A stretch of 64,000 bases of DNA from Hyphomicrobiales bacterium (GTDB taxonomy: Bacteria; Pseudomonadota; Alphaproteobacteria; Rhizobiales; RI-29): NCBI GenBank assembly GCA_016125495.1, contig WGLQ01000001.1, forward strand, positions 1 to 64,000, in the 5' to 3' direction. The first letter of the stretch is position 1. Every line of letters starts with the position of its first letter. Below, piece by piece: positions 24,295 to 33,273 of this stretch. The notes beneath the pieces are model-generated. The model did no database searches and was not told where the DNA came from. It saw only the letters and a program-made list of their open reading frames with translations. The translations under genes were made by a program, and so were the position numbers.

Positions 24295-24366
24295 TCCTCG
24301 CCGGCGATTGCCGCCGCTCGCAGTGCCGGGCGGCGGTCGTCCCTCGAAGCGAGGGCGCCTCGCAAT

Positions 24367-25839
24367 TCAGGCGCCGACCACGGAATACGGCGCGCCGCGC
24401 CACCGCAGCCATGCGGCCACCGACGCCAGCATGGCGAGCGCCACGAGCCCGGCGATGGCGACCCTCGCGAGATCGGCCTGCGGAAGGGAAAGCCACTCCA
24501 CGGTCAGCACGACGGCCAGCGCCGCACAGGCAAAGAAGGCCGCGCGACTCGCGAACGCCGCTGCAAGGACGCGATGGCCACCGCGCGCGAGCCAGCGGTG
24601 GACGACGAACATGCTGGCGAGTTCCCCGGCAATACCTGTCGCGGCCACTTGCTCGAGTGAACCACCCACGGCCGCGACCATGATCGCGAGCCCGATCGCC
24701 CCTGCCCGGACGGTCCCCGCGGCGAGCGTGGCGAGCGTGCGCCCCTCGGCCATCAGCAACGCTCCCGGCACGACCTGCAGCATGCGCAGCGCCCACATTG
24801 CGGCCAGCGCGCCGACCACCGGACCATAGCCCGCGAAATTGGGCCCGAACGACACCCTGAGGAGATTCCCGCCCGCGATCCAGAATGCCGCGAGATAGGC
24901 GAGCGCGAGTGCCCCCGAGATTTCCATCCAGAGCGCCAGCGTCCGCGCCGTTCTCGCCCGATCGTCGAGATCACGCGCGAAGACGGGCAGCAACAGCGAG
25001 AGCCCGACCTTGGCCATCAGGACCGACGGCACCATGGTCAGCATGAAGGCCGCGCTGTAGGCTCCGAGCTCACCGAGATCGAAATTCCGCGCCACCACCA
25101 GCCGGTCGCCCTGGAATACCGCAATGAGCGGCAAGGCGCTGAGCAGGATCGGCCAACCGAAGACGAGAAAGGCCCTGGCACTGGCTACCTCCCAGCCGAG
25201 GCGGTAGTTCCGTTCCGCCGTGAGGTGGGAAATGGCACTCGCCGCCACGACCTGCAGGATGGCGAGCCAGACGACCGCCGTGAAATCCCCGACCAGCCAG
25301 ACGACCGGCCAGGTCGCCGCGAGCGCGAGCGCCTGCGGAACCGTCTCCATCAGAACGACGGGGCCATTCTCGAGCCGTCGCTGCGCGCGGCGGACATCCA
25401 GGTGCATGGCACCTCGCGCCAGTGCGACGGCGCCCAGCATCGCGAACGCGAGCGTCGCCTGCGGCGCACCGAAGTAGGTCGCCGCGAACGGCGCGACGGC
25501 AACGAGCACGAGCGCCACGACGACGCCGCGCGCGACCAGCAGCGTCTGCCCGGTCGCCTGCATGCGCGGATCATCACCATCCGGCGCGCGCACGATCATC
25601 CGATCGACCGCCACGTCCGAGAGCATCTCGAGAAGCTGCAGGGTGATCGCCAGGCCGGCCGCGACGCCGAAATCGTCTCGGGAAAGGAGGTGCCCGAGCA
25701 ATGCGTTGCGCGCAAAGCTCATCAGCTGACCGCCTGCCGCGCCGAGCGCGAGCAGAGCCCCCTGCCCGGCGAGACGCGGCCTGCTCCAGGCATCCGTTCG
25801 CGCAGTCGGCGGGGCGGCCGACGTCACAGGAGCACTCAT
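24367..25839 (-). CDS. Wzx-type polysaccharide flippase
   Basis: This 490-residue multi-spanning inner-membrane protein (about 12-14 hydrophobic helices) belongs to the polysaccharide transporter (PST/MOP) family that flips lipid-linked repeat units. The typical N-terminal SFARNALLGHLLSRDDFG and the central FQGDRLVVARNFDLGELGAYSAAF blocks are visible. The ATG at 25839 overlaps the stop of the upstream glycosyltransferase gene (ATGA), so expression is coupled. A longer in-frame start (26001) lies inside that gene and is rejected. Its partner would be the O-antigen polymerase-like gene at 29399. Confidence 0.88.
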   Translation of the reverse strand: MSAPVTSAAPPTARTDAWSRPRLAGQGALLALGAAGGQLMSFARNALLGHLLSRDDFGVAAGLAITLQLLEMLSDVAVDRMIVRAPDGDDPRMQATGQTLLVARGVVVALVLVAVAPFAATYFGAPQATLAFAMLGAVALARGAMHLDVRRAQRRLENGPVVLMETVPQALALAATWPVVWLVGDFTAVVWLAILQVVAASAISHLTAERNYRLGWEVASARAFLVFGWPILLSALPLIAVFQGDRLVVARNFDLGELGAYSAAFMLTMVPSVLMAKVGLSLLLPVFARDLDDRARTARTLALWMEISGALALAYLAAFWIAGGNLLRVSFGPNFAGYGPVVGALAAMWALRMLQVVPGALLMAEGRTLATLAAGTVRAGAIGLAIMVAAVGGSLEQVAATGIAGELASMFVVHRWLARGGHRVLAAAFASRAAFFACAALAVVLTVEWLSLPQADLARVAIAGLVALAMLASVAAWLRWRGAPYSVVGA

Positions 25840-26708
25840 GATGTCGAAGGCCCGAGGTTGGACCCGACCCGCAGCACGGCCGGTTGCGGAGCGCTGGCGA
25901 ACGCCGAACCCGATCGGCGCAGCAAGCCCGCCACGGGTCGCGCCAGAAACCCGCTCATCCAATGCGCGAAGCGCGAACCCGACACCGGCACGAGCGTGCA
26001 CGTCGTTTGAATCCAGCGGGTGCGCAGCGCACGACGATATTTCCGCCTGAAACTCGCTTCCGCCTCGGCGAACCCGTTCGCCTTGTTACCCGCGCTGAGG
26101 TGCTCGAGATGGAAATCGACGACGTAGGCGCTTCGCCCCAGAATGTCGGCGATGGTACAGAGATCGGCTCCATAGAGATGGAAGCCGGCGAGGTCGTGCG
26201 AGAAGGCGAGCCGCGCCTCCTTGCGCACGAGAAGGAAGTTTTCATCGAGGCTTGTCGCGCGCGCGGGAAACGGGCCCCGTGCCGTGTCGCGGCCATGCGG
26301 ATCGCTGATACGGATGGCGAGGCGGCCCGGCCGGACGCCCCCGGCGTTGCCGATCACCGCCCACGCCGGATCGCGCGCGTCGAGTTCCGCGATGACCTCC
26401 TCGAGCCGGTCGCGACCGTCGCCGATGAGCCTGACGTCCTGATGACAGAGGATGACGTATCGCCCCCGCGCCTCCTCGAGAAGGCGATTGAGCCCGTCGA
26501 AGGCCGAAAGCGCGCCGGCACCCCGATTGTCGAGATGAATGAACTCACAGTCCGCCCCATCGAACCCTCGCGCCCGCATCGAGGCGATCATCGCATCATG
26601 CTGCTCGGGGTCCGTGACCAGCGTCGCGATCGAAAAGCGCACGTCCCCGTCGCAAGCCACGGTTGCGATGGCGCGCGAAACCGCCCGATCCTGGTTACCC
26701 GTCGTCAT
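25836..26708 (-). CDS. GT2-like glycosyltransferase domain protein
   Basis: The 290-residue protein looks like a GT-A-type transferase. An N-terminal VRFSIATLVTDPEQHDAM strand region is followed by the RYVILCHQDVRL block (acidic motif HQD near residue 90), and a HLYGADLCTIADILG segment resembles the acceptor region of family 2 enzymes. The canonical DxD is replaced by HQDV, as seen in some capsule-type GT2 relatives. It lies between two clear cluster genes, coupled to the flippase by an ATGA overlap. Substrate unknown. The alternative is a non-catalytic relative. Confidence 0.65.
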   Translation of the reverse strand: MTTGNQDRAVSRAIATVACDGDVRFSIATLVTDPEQHDAMIASMRARGFDGADCEFIHLDNRGAGALSAFDGLNRLLEEARGRYVILCHQDVRLIGDGRDRLEEVIAELDARDPAWAVIGNAGGVRPGRLAIRISDPHGRDTARGPFPARATSLDENFLLVRKEARLAFSHDLAGFHLYGADLCTIADILGRSAYVVDFHLEHLSAGNKANGFAEAEASFRRKYRRALRTRWIQTTCTLVPVSGSRFAHWMSGFLARPVAGLLRRSGSAFASAPQPAVLRVGSNLGPSTS

Positions 26709-26775
26709 TGCCGTCCCTCACGTTTCGGGCGAAGCAAGCTGCACGACACCGCCGCAGTGCGAAACCCGCTGTCCC

Positions 26776-27873
26776 TCACTGTGCCGTCCGACGAGGCGCC
26801 GCAGAGACATTTCCGCCCGGTTGATAGACCGCCGGTCGACGCGCCGAATATCCCCCCGACCATTCCGCCCGCCGCTGCCACAGCGCACGCCAGACCGCCG
26901 CCTCCCGCCGCGACCGTTCGCGCGCAAAGAGCCGCGCCGCAGCGGCGTGCGCCAACCAGCGCGAGAGCGGCCATGCCGCGAGCAGCGGCCCGGCGAGGCC
27001 ACGCATGGCCTGCGGCCAGTGCCGCCTGGCGAGCGTTGCCTTGGCCGAGAGAAGCCGCTCCAACTTGCCCTCTCGCGTCGCCTCGGAGGCGCCGCCCAGA
27101 TGGATGATTTCCGCGAGTGGCGTGAACATCGGCTGCGCACCTCCCGACCGTGCGCGCCGGCAGAGGTCCGCCTCCTCGCCATACATGAAGAAGCTTGCAT
27201 CGAAGCCATCGAGCCGGTCCCAGAGGTCCCGGTCGATCATCAGGAAGGCCCCGCTGACGATGTCGACGGCCCGCACATGGTCGCGCCGCCAGCCGCCATA
27301 GGCCTCACCGTTGAACAAGCTCGAACCCGCCAGGAGACCGGTGAGCCCGACCGCCCGGCAGAAGGCACGCCAGGGTGTCATTTCGCCCCAGCAGCAGGTC
27401 GCATTGAGGGATCCGTCCGCAAACAGCGTCCGCCCGCCCCAAATACCGGCCGCTGGCGTGCTTTCGGCGAACTTCCAGAGCCTGTCGATCGCCCCGCGCA
27501 ACACGACCGTATCGGGATTTAGGAGAAGAAGTCGCTTTCCGCACGCGACGTGCGCCGCCATGTTGTTGGCAACCGCGAAGCCGAGATTGCTGCTCGACGC
27601 CATGAACCAGGTCGGGTGCGCACATTCCGCCAGTGCGGCGCGCACCTCATCTGGCGATCCGTCGTCGGAGGCATTGTCGACGACGATCAGTTCATAGGCG
27701 ACATGACGGGTCTCTGCGATGACGGAGCGAATCGCCGCCGCCGTCAGCTCCCGGGTATTGTAGCTCACGACGATGATCGAAAGCTGCGCACGATTGGTGC
27801 CGGTTCGGGTTTCCCAGCGGTCGTGCTGGCCACCATCCACCTCGCATGCCACGGCCGCTGAACGCTCGACCAT
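26776..27873 (-). CDS. GT2 rhamnosyltransferase-like glycosyltransferase
   Basis: This 365-residue GT2 enzyme resembles WbbL-type rhamnosyltransferases. It has SIIVVSYNTRE near residue 32, ELIVVDNASDDGS near 61, NLGFAVANN near 96, LLLNPDTVV near 117 (the metal-binding acidic motif) and FFMYGEEADLCRRA near 228, followed by an amphipathic Arg/Ala-rich tail. The ATG at 27873 has gaggtggt upstream; the longer GTG start at 27912 has no site. It probably adds one sugar to the lipid-linked repeat unit on the cytosolic face. RmlA is encoded nearby, but RmlBCD for dTDP-rhamnose are not, so the donor is open. Confidence 0.87.
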   Translation of the reverse strand: MVERSAAVACEVDGGQHDRWETRTGTNRAQLSIIVVSYNTRELTAAAIRSVIAETRHVAYELIVVDNASDDGSPDEVRAALAECAHPTWFMASSSNLGFAVANNMAAHVACGKRLLLLNPDTVVLRGAIDRLWKFAESTPAAGIWGGRTLFADGSLNATCCWGEMTPWRAFCRAVGLTGLLAGSSLFNGEAYGGWRRDHVRAVDIVSGAFLMIDRDLWDRLDGFDASFFMYGEEADLCRRARSGGAQPMFTPLAEIIHLGGASEATREGKLERLLSAKATLARRHWPQAMRGLAGPLLAAWPLSRWLAHAAAARLFARERSRREAAVWRALWQRRAEWSGGYSARRPAVYQPGGNVSAAPRRTAQ

Positions 27874-28119
27874 CCGGACCACCTCGCAGACGCAAAACGA
27901 TGGTTGCGACACTACGACCCGGTGTTGAACCCCCGGTTAAGGCCAGCTCGAAATGCTCGAACTTCGAGGCATGTGCGACGGCACCCGGTGATGCGGCATT
28001 TCCCATGGCCGGCAACACACAACCTTTGGAAGGGACCCGTTAACCACGCACCTGCATCATCATCGAGCGGAGCCATCGCCCGGCTCCGGCACACTCGTGG
28101 GATCCTCCGGAGGCACAAC

Positions 28120-29355
28120 GTGACCACACCCCCGCGCCGCACCGCCCGAGTTGGCGGCCGCTTCGACGGCATCATCTGCATTGGCGGGGAGGATTGGTGG
28201 TATCACAACCGAGGTCACTTCGATTTCCAGATCCTGCGCCGCCTCGCGCGCGACTGGCCGGTGCTCTACGTGAACTCGATCGGCGTGCGTTTTCCATCCC
28301 CCAGTCTCGGCGGACGCTTCCTCGCCAAGGTCAGGCGCAAGCTGTCGAGCTTTTCGCGCGGTCTGGTGCGTGTCGAGAACAATTTCTGGGTGCTCTCGCC
28401 CGTCACCTTGCCCGGCGCGGCCAACAGCGGCCTGCTCGGCCGGGCGCTCGCGTTGCAGATCCGCGCCCAGGCTCTGCGCGCGGGCATCCGTAAGCCGCTC
28501 GTCTGGGTCCACTGCCCGGCCGGCGCCGGCTTCGTCCAAGCACTTTCTGCGAGCGCCGTGATCCTCCAGCGCACCGACCGCTTCGAGGCCTTTCCGGAGG
28601 GCGATCCCGTGGTCCTCGGCCGCGCCATCGCCACGCTGAAACGCCAGGCCGACCTCGTCGTCTACTGCAACGAGGACCTGATGGAAGAAGAGCGCGCCGA
28701 AGTCTCCCGTCAGGTCATGGTCTCGCATGGCGTCGACTACGAGCGCTTCGCCGCCGCCGGCAACGGACGCACCGGCGAGCCCGCCGACATGGTCGCCCTG
28801 CCGAGGCCGCGCGTCGGCTTCATCGGCGGCATCGACGCCCACACGTTCGACCCCGCACTGATGCTCTCGGTCGCCGAGCGCCTGCCCTGGGTTCACTTCG
28901 TGCTGGTTGGTGCCTCCTCGCTGCCGCAGGACTGGTGCGCCCTGCCCAATGTCTCCCTTCTCGGCCGCAAGCCCTATGACGAGATCGCAGGCTACATGGC
29001 AGCGAACGACGTGCTCATCATGCCGTGGAACGCAAGCGAATGGATCAAGGCAGCCAGTCCCATCAAGCTCAAGGAATATCTGGCGGTGGGCCGTCCCGTC
29101 GTGACCACCGATTTTCCCGCCCTCGGCGAATGGCGCCCGTTTGTTCGCGTGGCGAACGGTCCAGCGGCATTCGCTGCCGCGATCGAGACGGCTTTGTCGA
29201 GCGCTCAGGACCCCGAGATCGCCCGCCGGGCAGTGGCGGGAGAAACATGGGACGCAAAAGCCGAACTCGTACGCCGCGCGGTCCACGACGACCTGGGACT
29301 TCGCTTCGCGCCGGCGAGCGCGCCGGTCGCACTGCCGGCGCCGGCAAACGCCTGA
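28120..29355 (+). CDS. GT-B glycosyltransferase, EPS cluster
   Basis: This GT-B enzyme has 411 residues. Visible blocks are IICIGGEDWWYHNRGHFD near the N terminus, LQRTDRFEAFPEGD, RPRVGFIGGIDAHTFDP at the start of the second domain, and SPIKLKEYLAVGRPVVTTD, the nucleotide-sugar-binding region of GT1/GT4 relatives such as TuaH. The GTG at 28120 has a perfect ggagg at 6 bases, which decides the start against longer upstream frames. It is the only rightward gene inside an otherwise leftward cluster and shares a 246-base divergent region with the GT2 gene. Acceptor and donor are not identifiable. Confidence 0.82.
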   Translation: MTTPPRRTARVGGRFDGIICIGGEDWWYHNRGHFDFQILRRLARDWPVLYVNSIGVRFPSPSLGGRFLAKVRRKLSSFSRGLVRVENNFWVLSPVTLPGAANSGLLGRALALQIRAQALRAGIRKPLVWVHCPAGAGFVQALSASAVILQRTDRFEAFPEGDPVVLGRAIATLKRQADLVVYCNEDLMEEERAEVSRQVMVSHGVDYERFAAAGNGRTGEPADMVALPRPRVGFIGGIDAHTFDPALMLSVAERLPWVHFVLVGASSLPQDWCALPNVSLLGRKPYDEIAGYMAANDVLIMPWNASEWIKAASPIKLKEYLAVGRPVVTTDFPALGEWRPFVRVANGPAAFAAAIETALSSAQDPEIARRAVAGETWDAKAELVRRAVHDDLGLRFAPASAPVALPAPANA

Positions 29356-29398
29356 AAATCGATGATCGCGCGCTGAACCAGGCGGCCCGTCGCCGCTT

Positions 29399-30709
29399 TC
29401 AGGCGGGCCGCGGTCGCGGCGCGGGCGCATAGGCTCGGGCCGCCATCCGGCGTACGGCCGCCGGATGCCCCTCGACCGCACGGACCGGCCTCGTCTCGCG
29501 CGCGCTGGCCATCCAGGCACCCATGCCGACGACGAAGAAAAGATAGGCGTGCAGCGCGTTCCAGTAGTGCACGGTGAGGCCGAGCAGGCCGAGCGCCACC
29601 ATCGAGATCACCCAGCCCCGCGCCAATGCCCGCACGCTTGCGTCCGCACCCCGCGTCGCACCGGCGATGCCCGCCATCTGCAGCCCGATCGCCAGCAGCA
29701 GCAGCAAGAGGGCTGGAATGCCCGCGCGCATCATGATGAGCAGCCAGAACGCATCGACGCTCGCCGACGACATCCACCAGGCCCGGCTCCAATCGGCGAG
29801 GCCGATACCGATCAGCGGCTCGCGCGCCACGTTCTCGAGCCCATGCACCCAAATCTGAATGCGGTAATAGGCCGTCCAGGGGTCCAGCGTGACGCTCGTC
29901 ACGATCGCTTCGAGGGCCCCCCGGTTGCTCATCGCATCGACGACCACATAAACGAGTGTGAGCGCGGCGACCATCAGCGTGATCCGACCGGGCGTGCCGC
30001 GCGTTGCCCGCTCCCAGCCGATCAGCGCGCCCTGGGTGAGGAGACAGAGGATCGGCGCCGACGAGAGGCCGAACAGTGTCGCCAGGCCGACGAGACCCGC
30101 GCGCAACAGCCGCGCGATCCACCCGCCGCCCGCGAACCAGAGCATCGCGAGCACGCTGGCGCAGAACGTGCCATAGAGAATGGGGTGATCGAATGTCCCA
30201 TAGGCCCTCGTGAGCCCCAGCCTTTTTTCGTAGGCGATGGGATGATAATACCCCGTGACCTTGTGCAGGAACTCATGCACGTAGTGCCTTCCGAAGAGCG
30301 TTTCGGGAAGCGCGATGGCGCCGGCGATTGCAACGGCAGCGAGGAGCCATGAAAGCGTGGCGCGAAAGCGCCGCTCGTCGGTCACATAGACCCGGGCAAC
30401 GAAGTAGGCGCCGAACGCCTCGAGCGCCAGCGCCCCTCCGAATTCGATACCGCTCGCCGTGCCTTCGTGAATGATGAAGACACCGACGGTCCAGGCCGCA
30501 TAGAGCGCGAAAACAACATCGAACGAACGCACCGATGGGCCCCGCCCGCTGAGCAACCGGATCAGCGCTACGAGGACGAAAATGATGAGCGCCGCCCGGT
30601 GCGGCGGCAACCGGAGCGGTCCGACGAAGAGCGACAGCTCCGTCGGCATGAGGAACGAAAGAATGACCAGGATCACCGGAAGCGGTGCGGTGCCGAGGGA
30701 CCCGAGCAT
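29399..30709 (-). CDS. O-antigen polymerase/ligase-like membrane protein (Wzy candidate)
   Basis: The 436-residue protein has about ten to twelve membrane helices and a larger loop in the second half. The block GLTRAYGTFDHPILYG and the PLIGIGLADWS segment resemble the O-antigen ligase/polymerase (Wzy/WaaL) family. In this setting it is the best candidate for the repeat-unit polymerase acting on the periplasmic side. It starts six bases after the rmlA stop, so both are likely co-transcribed. The C-terminal tail is basic and Pro-rich. Polymerase versus ligase cannot be settled by sequence. Confidence 0.8.
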   Translation of the reverse strand: MLGSLGTAPLPVILVILSFLMPTELSLFVGPLRLPPHRAALIIFVLVALIRLLSGRGPSVRSFDVVFALYAAWTVGVFIIHEGTASGIEFGGALALEAFGAYFVARVYVTDERRFRATLSWLLAAVAIAGAIALPETLFGRHYVHEFLHKVTGYYHPIAYEKRLGLTRAYGTFDHPILYGTFCASVLAMLWFAGGGWIARLLRAGLVGLATLFGLSSAPILCLLTQGALIGWERATRGTPGRITLMVAALTLVYVVVDAMSNRGALEAIVTSVTLDPWTAYYRIQIWVHGLENVAREPLIGIGLADWSRAWWMSSASVDAFWLLIMMRAGIPALLLLLLAIGLQMAGIAGATRGADASVRALARGWVISMVALGLLGLTVHYWNALHAYLFFVVGMGAWMASARETRPVRAVEGHPAAVRRMAARAYAPAPRPRPA

Positions 30710-30715
30710 GTCAGG

Positions 30716-31585
30716 TCAATCGCTCCCCACCAGCGCCATCAGATACGTTCCATAGCCGCTTTTGAGCAGCGGTTCGGCCAGCGCGCGCAACTGCCCGGCA
30801 TCGATGTATCCCATTCGATAGGCCACCTCCTCGGGGCATCCGATCTTCAGCCCCTGGCGCTCCTCGATCGTCTGTACGAACTGGGCTGCCTGGAGGAGAG
30901 AATCGAATGTTCCCGTGTCGAGCCAGGCAAATCCTCGCCCCATGAGTTCGACGCGCAGAAGTCCCGCCTCGAGATACATCTCGTTGAGGCTGGTGATCTC
31001 GAGTTCGCCGCGCTTGGAGGGGCGTACCCGGGCCGCCATGTCGCAGACGTTGTGGTCGTAGAAATAAAGCCCCGTCACGGCGTAGTTCGACTTCGGGTGC
31101 TGCGGCTTCTCCTCGATCGAGGTTGCGTTGCCGCTTTCGTCGAACGCGACCACGCCATAGCGCTCCGGATCGCGGACCTGGTAGCCGAACACTGTCGCAC
31201 CGGTGGTCTGCTGCGCCGCCCGTTGCACCATGCCGCTGAGCCCGTGACCGTAGAAGATGTTGTCACCGAGCACCATCGCCGCGCCGTCCCCGTCGATGAA
31301 GTCACGGCCGATGAGGAAAGCCTGCGCAAGGCCTTCGGGCTTGGGCTGCACGGCATAATCGATACTGATCCCGAGCCGGCGTCCGTCACCGAGCAGTCGC
31401 CGAAAGATGCCCTCGTCCTCCGGTGTCGTGATGACGAGGATCTCCCGGATCCCCGCCAGCATGAGCGTCGTCAGAGGATAATAAACCATCGGCTTGTCGT
31501 AGATCGGCACGAGCTGCTTGCAGACCGCGCTCGTCACCGGAAACAGCCTGGAACCCGTGCCCCCGGCAAGCACAATTCCCTTCAT
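30716..31585 (-). CDS. rmlA: Glucose-1-phosphate thymidylyltransferase (RmlA)
   Basis: This 289-residue cytosolic enzyme forms dTDP-glucose from dTTP and glucose-1-phosphate. The nucleotidyltransferase signature [14 protein letters not shown] starts at residue 3. [48 protein letters not shown] and [16 protein letters not shown] are all canonical RmlA blocks, and the length is normal. No rmlB, rmlC or rmlD is present in the window, so dTDP-rhamnose would need genes elsewhere, or dTDP-glucose is used in another way. It is embedded between the polymerase and initiating transferase genes. Confidence 0.93.
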   Translation of the reverse strand: MKGIVLAGGTGSRLFPVTSAVCKQLVPIYDKPMVYYPLTTLMLAGIREILVITTPEDEGIFRRLLGDGRRLGISIDYAVQPKPEGLAQAFLIGRDFIDGDGAAMVLGDNIFYGHGLSGMVQRAAQQTTGATVFGYQVRDPERYGVVAFDESGNATSIEEKPQHPKSNYAVTGLYFYDHNVCDMAARVRPSKRGELEITSLNEMYLEAGLLRVELMGRGFAWLDTGTFDSLLQAAQFVQTIEERQGLKIGCPEEVAYRMGYIDAGQLRALAEPLLKSGYGTYLMALVGSD

Positions 31586-31654
31586 GTCGTCCTCTCCAGC
31601 GCTCGTTGTCCGCGATCCGTTTCCGGCGCCCTCACGGGCCGGCGTCGGCCCTGC

Positions 31655-33175
31655 TCAGTAGGCATTGCGTCCGACGATCCCGTAGAACGGTGTCATCGCG
31701 AGGATCTTGAGATCGAAAAGAATGCTCCAGTTGTCGATGTATTCGAGATCATAGCGGATCCGGTTTGCCATGTCCTCCGGCGTGCGCGTCTCCCCCCGAT
31801 AGCCGTTGACCTGTGCCCAGCCCGTGATCCCTGGCTTGACGTTGTGCCGGTTCGAGTAGCGCTCCAGCATGGCGGAATATTCCTCGTTGTGCGAGATCGC
31901 ATGCGGGCGCGGACCGACCAGGGACATGTCGCCGCGCAGGACGTTCACGAGTTGCGGCAGTTCGTCGATGCTCGTACGGCGCAGGAAGCGACCGACGCGG
32001 GTGACGCGCGGATCGTTGCGCGTCGCCTGCCGCACATCCGGCCCGTTCTCCGTGACGGTCATGGTGCGGAACTTGAGAACCTCGATCTCGCGATGATTGA
32101 GGCCGTGCCGCATCTGACGGAACAGGATGGGCCCGGGGCTGTCGAGACGCACGGCGATGGCGGCCACGAGCAGGATCGGGCTGGCCACCACGAGCAGCAG
32201 CGGCGCCAGGATCGCATCCTCCGCCCTCTTGATCAGGCTTGCCCAGTCCCGCAGCGGCCTGTTCCGCACGCTGAGGAGACCGATATTGCCGAGCCTCGAG
32301 ACACCGCGATGCGCGACGTTGTCACGCAGGAAATCATTGGTGAAATGGGTGCACACGTCGATGTCGACGGGCAGTTGCTCGCAGCGCAGCGCCATCGTCG
32401 CGACGCGGCGGTCCGCATCGGCTGGCAGCGCGATCAGGACGCTATCGAATTCGTCCCTGCGACCGGCCGCAATGAGGTCATCGAAGGTGCCCGCCATCTG
32501 GAGGCCCTCGGTATCGGCCCTCGGCCCCTGGAGCCGGTCGTCGAAAATGCCTGCGATCTCGTACTCCGTCCCGACGCGCTCGAGTTCCCCGACGAGCCGG
32601 CGCGCAATCCGCCCTGAGCCGTAGATCGCCACACGGGTCGAAAACCGCCCCCGCTCGACCGCATCGCCCAGGACTCGCCGCCCGACCATCGTCACGACGA
32701 AGAGCCCCGCGACCGTGATGAGCGCCCAGAGCGGATACCAGGTCACAGGCACATGCGGCTCGGTCCCGAGCCCCGCACCCACCAGCACCACGAAGCCGAA
32801 CGCACCGATCACCGGCAGCAATTCCGCGAGCGCGCGCCTCTGGCACCACCGTTCGACGTGTCGCAAATTGTAGCGGTCGAAGCGCCGCAGGACCACATGC
32901 ACGGCAATCGCCGTGATGATCGCCGTCTGGGCGGCCCCGAACAGGTTCACTTTCACTTCAGGGAGCGTAAATCCAAGGCCGGCAAAGAGGCCGGCGATAC
33001 CGAGACTGGCGACGAGTGCCATCAGCACGACCGCCACGTCGGACCATGCCAGCAGATCCGCCGCCACCTTTCTCGACCACTTCGGCGCGGTCCGGCGCGC
33101 ACCTTCAAGGCCCGCATCATGGTCGACCGTCTCGAGCGCTTCGCGAATTGCACTGGCGTGGGATGAGAACAACAC
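31655..33175 (-). CDS. Undecaprenyl-phosphate sugar phosphotransferase (WcaJ/ExoY type)
   Basis: This membrane enzyme starts the repeat unit by moving a hexose-1-phosphate to undecaprenyl phosphate. There are four or five N-terminal helices, then a CoA-binding-like Rossmann domain ([18 protein letters not shown]), then the bacterial sugar transferase domain with [58 protein letters not shown] and [15 protein letters not shown]. The frame is open far upstream to 33895; the GTG at 33175 with an acagg element gives 506 residues and the normal domain layout. The TTG at 33172 is another option. Glucose or galactose specificity cannot be read. Confidence 0.87.
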   Translation of the reverse strand: MLFSSHASAIREALETVDHDAGLEGARRTAPKWSRKVAADLLAWSDVAVVLMALVASLGIAGLFAGLGFTLPEVKVNLFGAAQTAIITAIAVHVVLRRFDRYNLRHVERWCQRRALAELLPVIGAFGFVVLVGAGLGTEPHVPVTWYPLWALITVAGLFVVTMVGRRVLGDAVERGRFSTRVAIYGSGRIARRLVGELERVGTEYEIAGIFDDRLQGPRADTEGLQMAGTFDDLIAAGRRDEFDSVLIALPADADRRVATMALRCEQLPVDIDVCTHFTNDFLRDNVAHRGVSRLGNIGLLSVRNRPLRDWASLIKRAEDAILAPLLLVVASPILLVAAIAVRLDSPGPILFRQMRHGLNHREIEVLKFRTMTVTENGPDVRQATRNDPRVTRVGRFLRRTSIDELPQLVNVLRGDMSLVGPRPHAISHNEEYSAMLERYSNRHNVKPGITGWAQVNGYRGETRTPEDMANRIRYDLEYIDNWSILFDLKILAMTPFYGIVGRNAY

Positions 33176-33273
33176 GACTCGACCTGTCGATTGGCGTTTG
33201 GACGGATTGCAGTTTTGCCGCGACAGCGCGAATATTGCGTTAAATCGCTCGCCGTCCTGGAATGCCCGCCCCC

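Noticed and set aside
24341-24355. Terminator between the convergent GT4 and flippase genes
   Set aside because: CCCTCG-AAG-CGAGGG forms a short stem but no T-tract follows on either strand.
30467-32617. Long open frame (about 716 codons) antisense to rmlA and the sugar transferase gene
   Set aside because: It overlaps two strongly supported genes and has the His/Arg/Asp-rich composition typical of antisense shadows.
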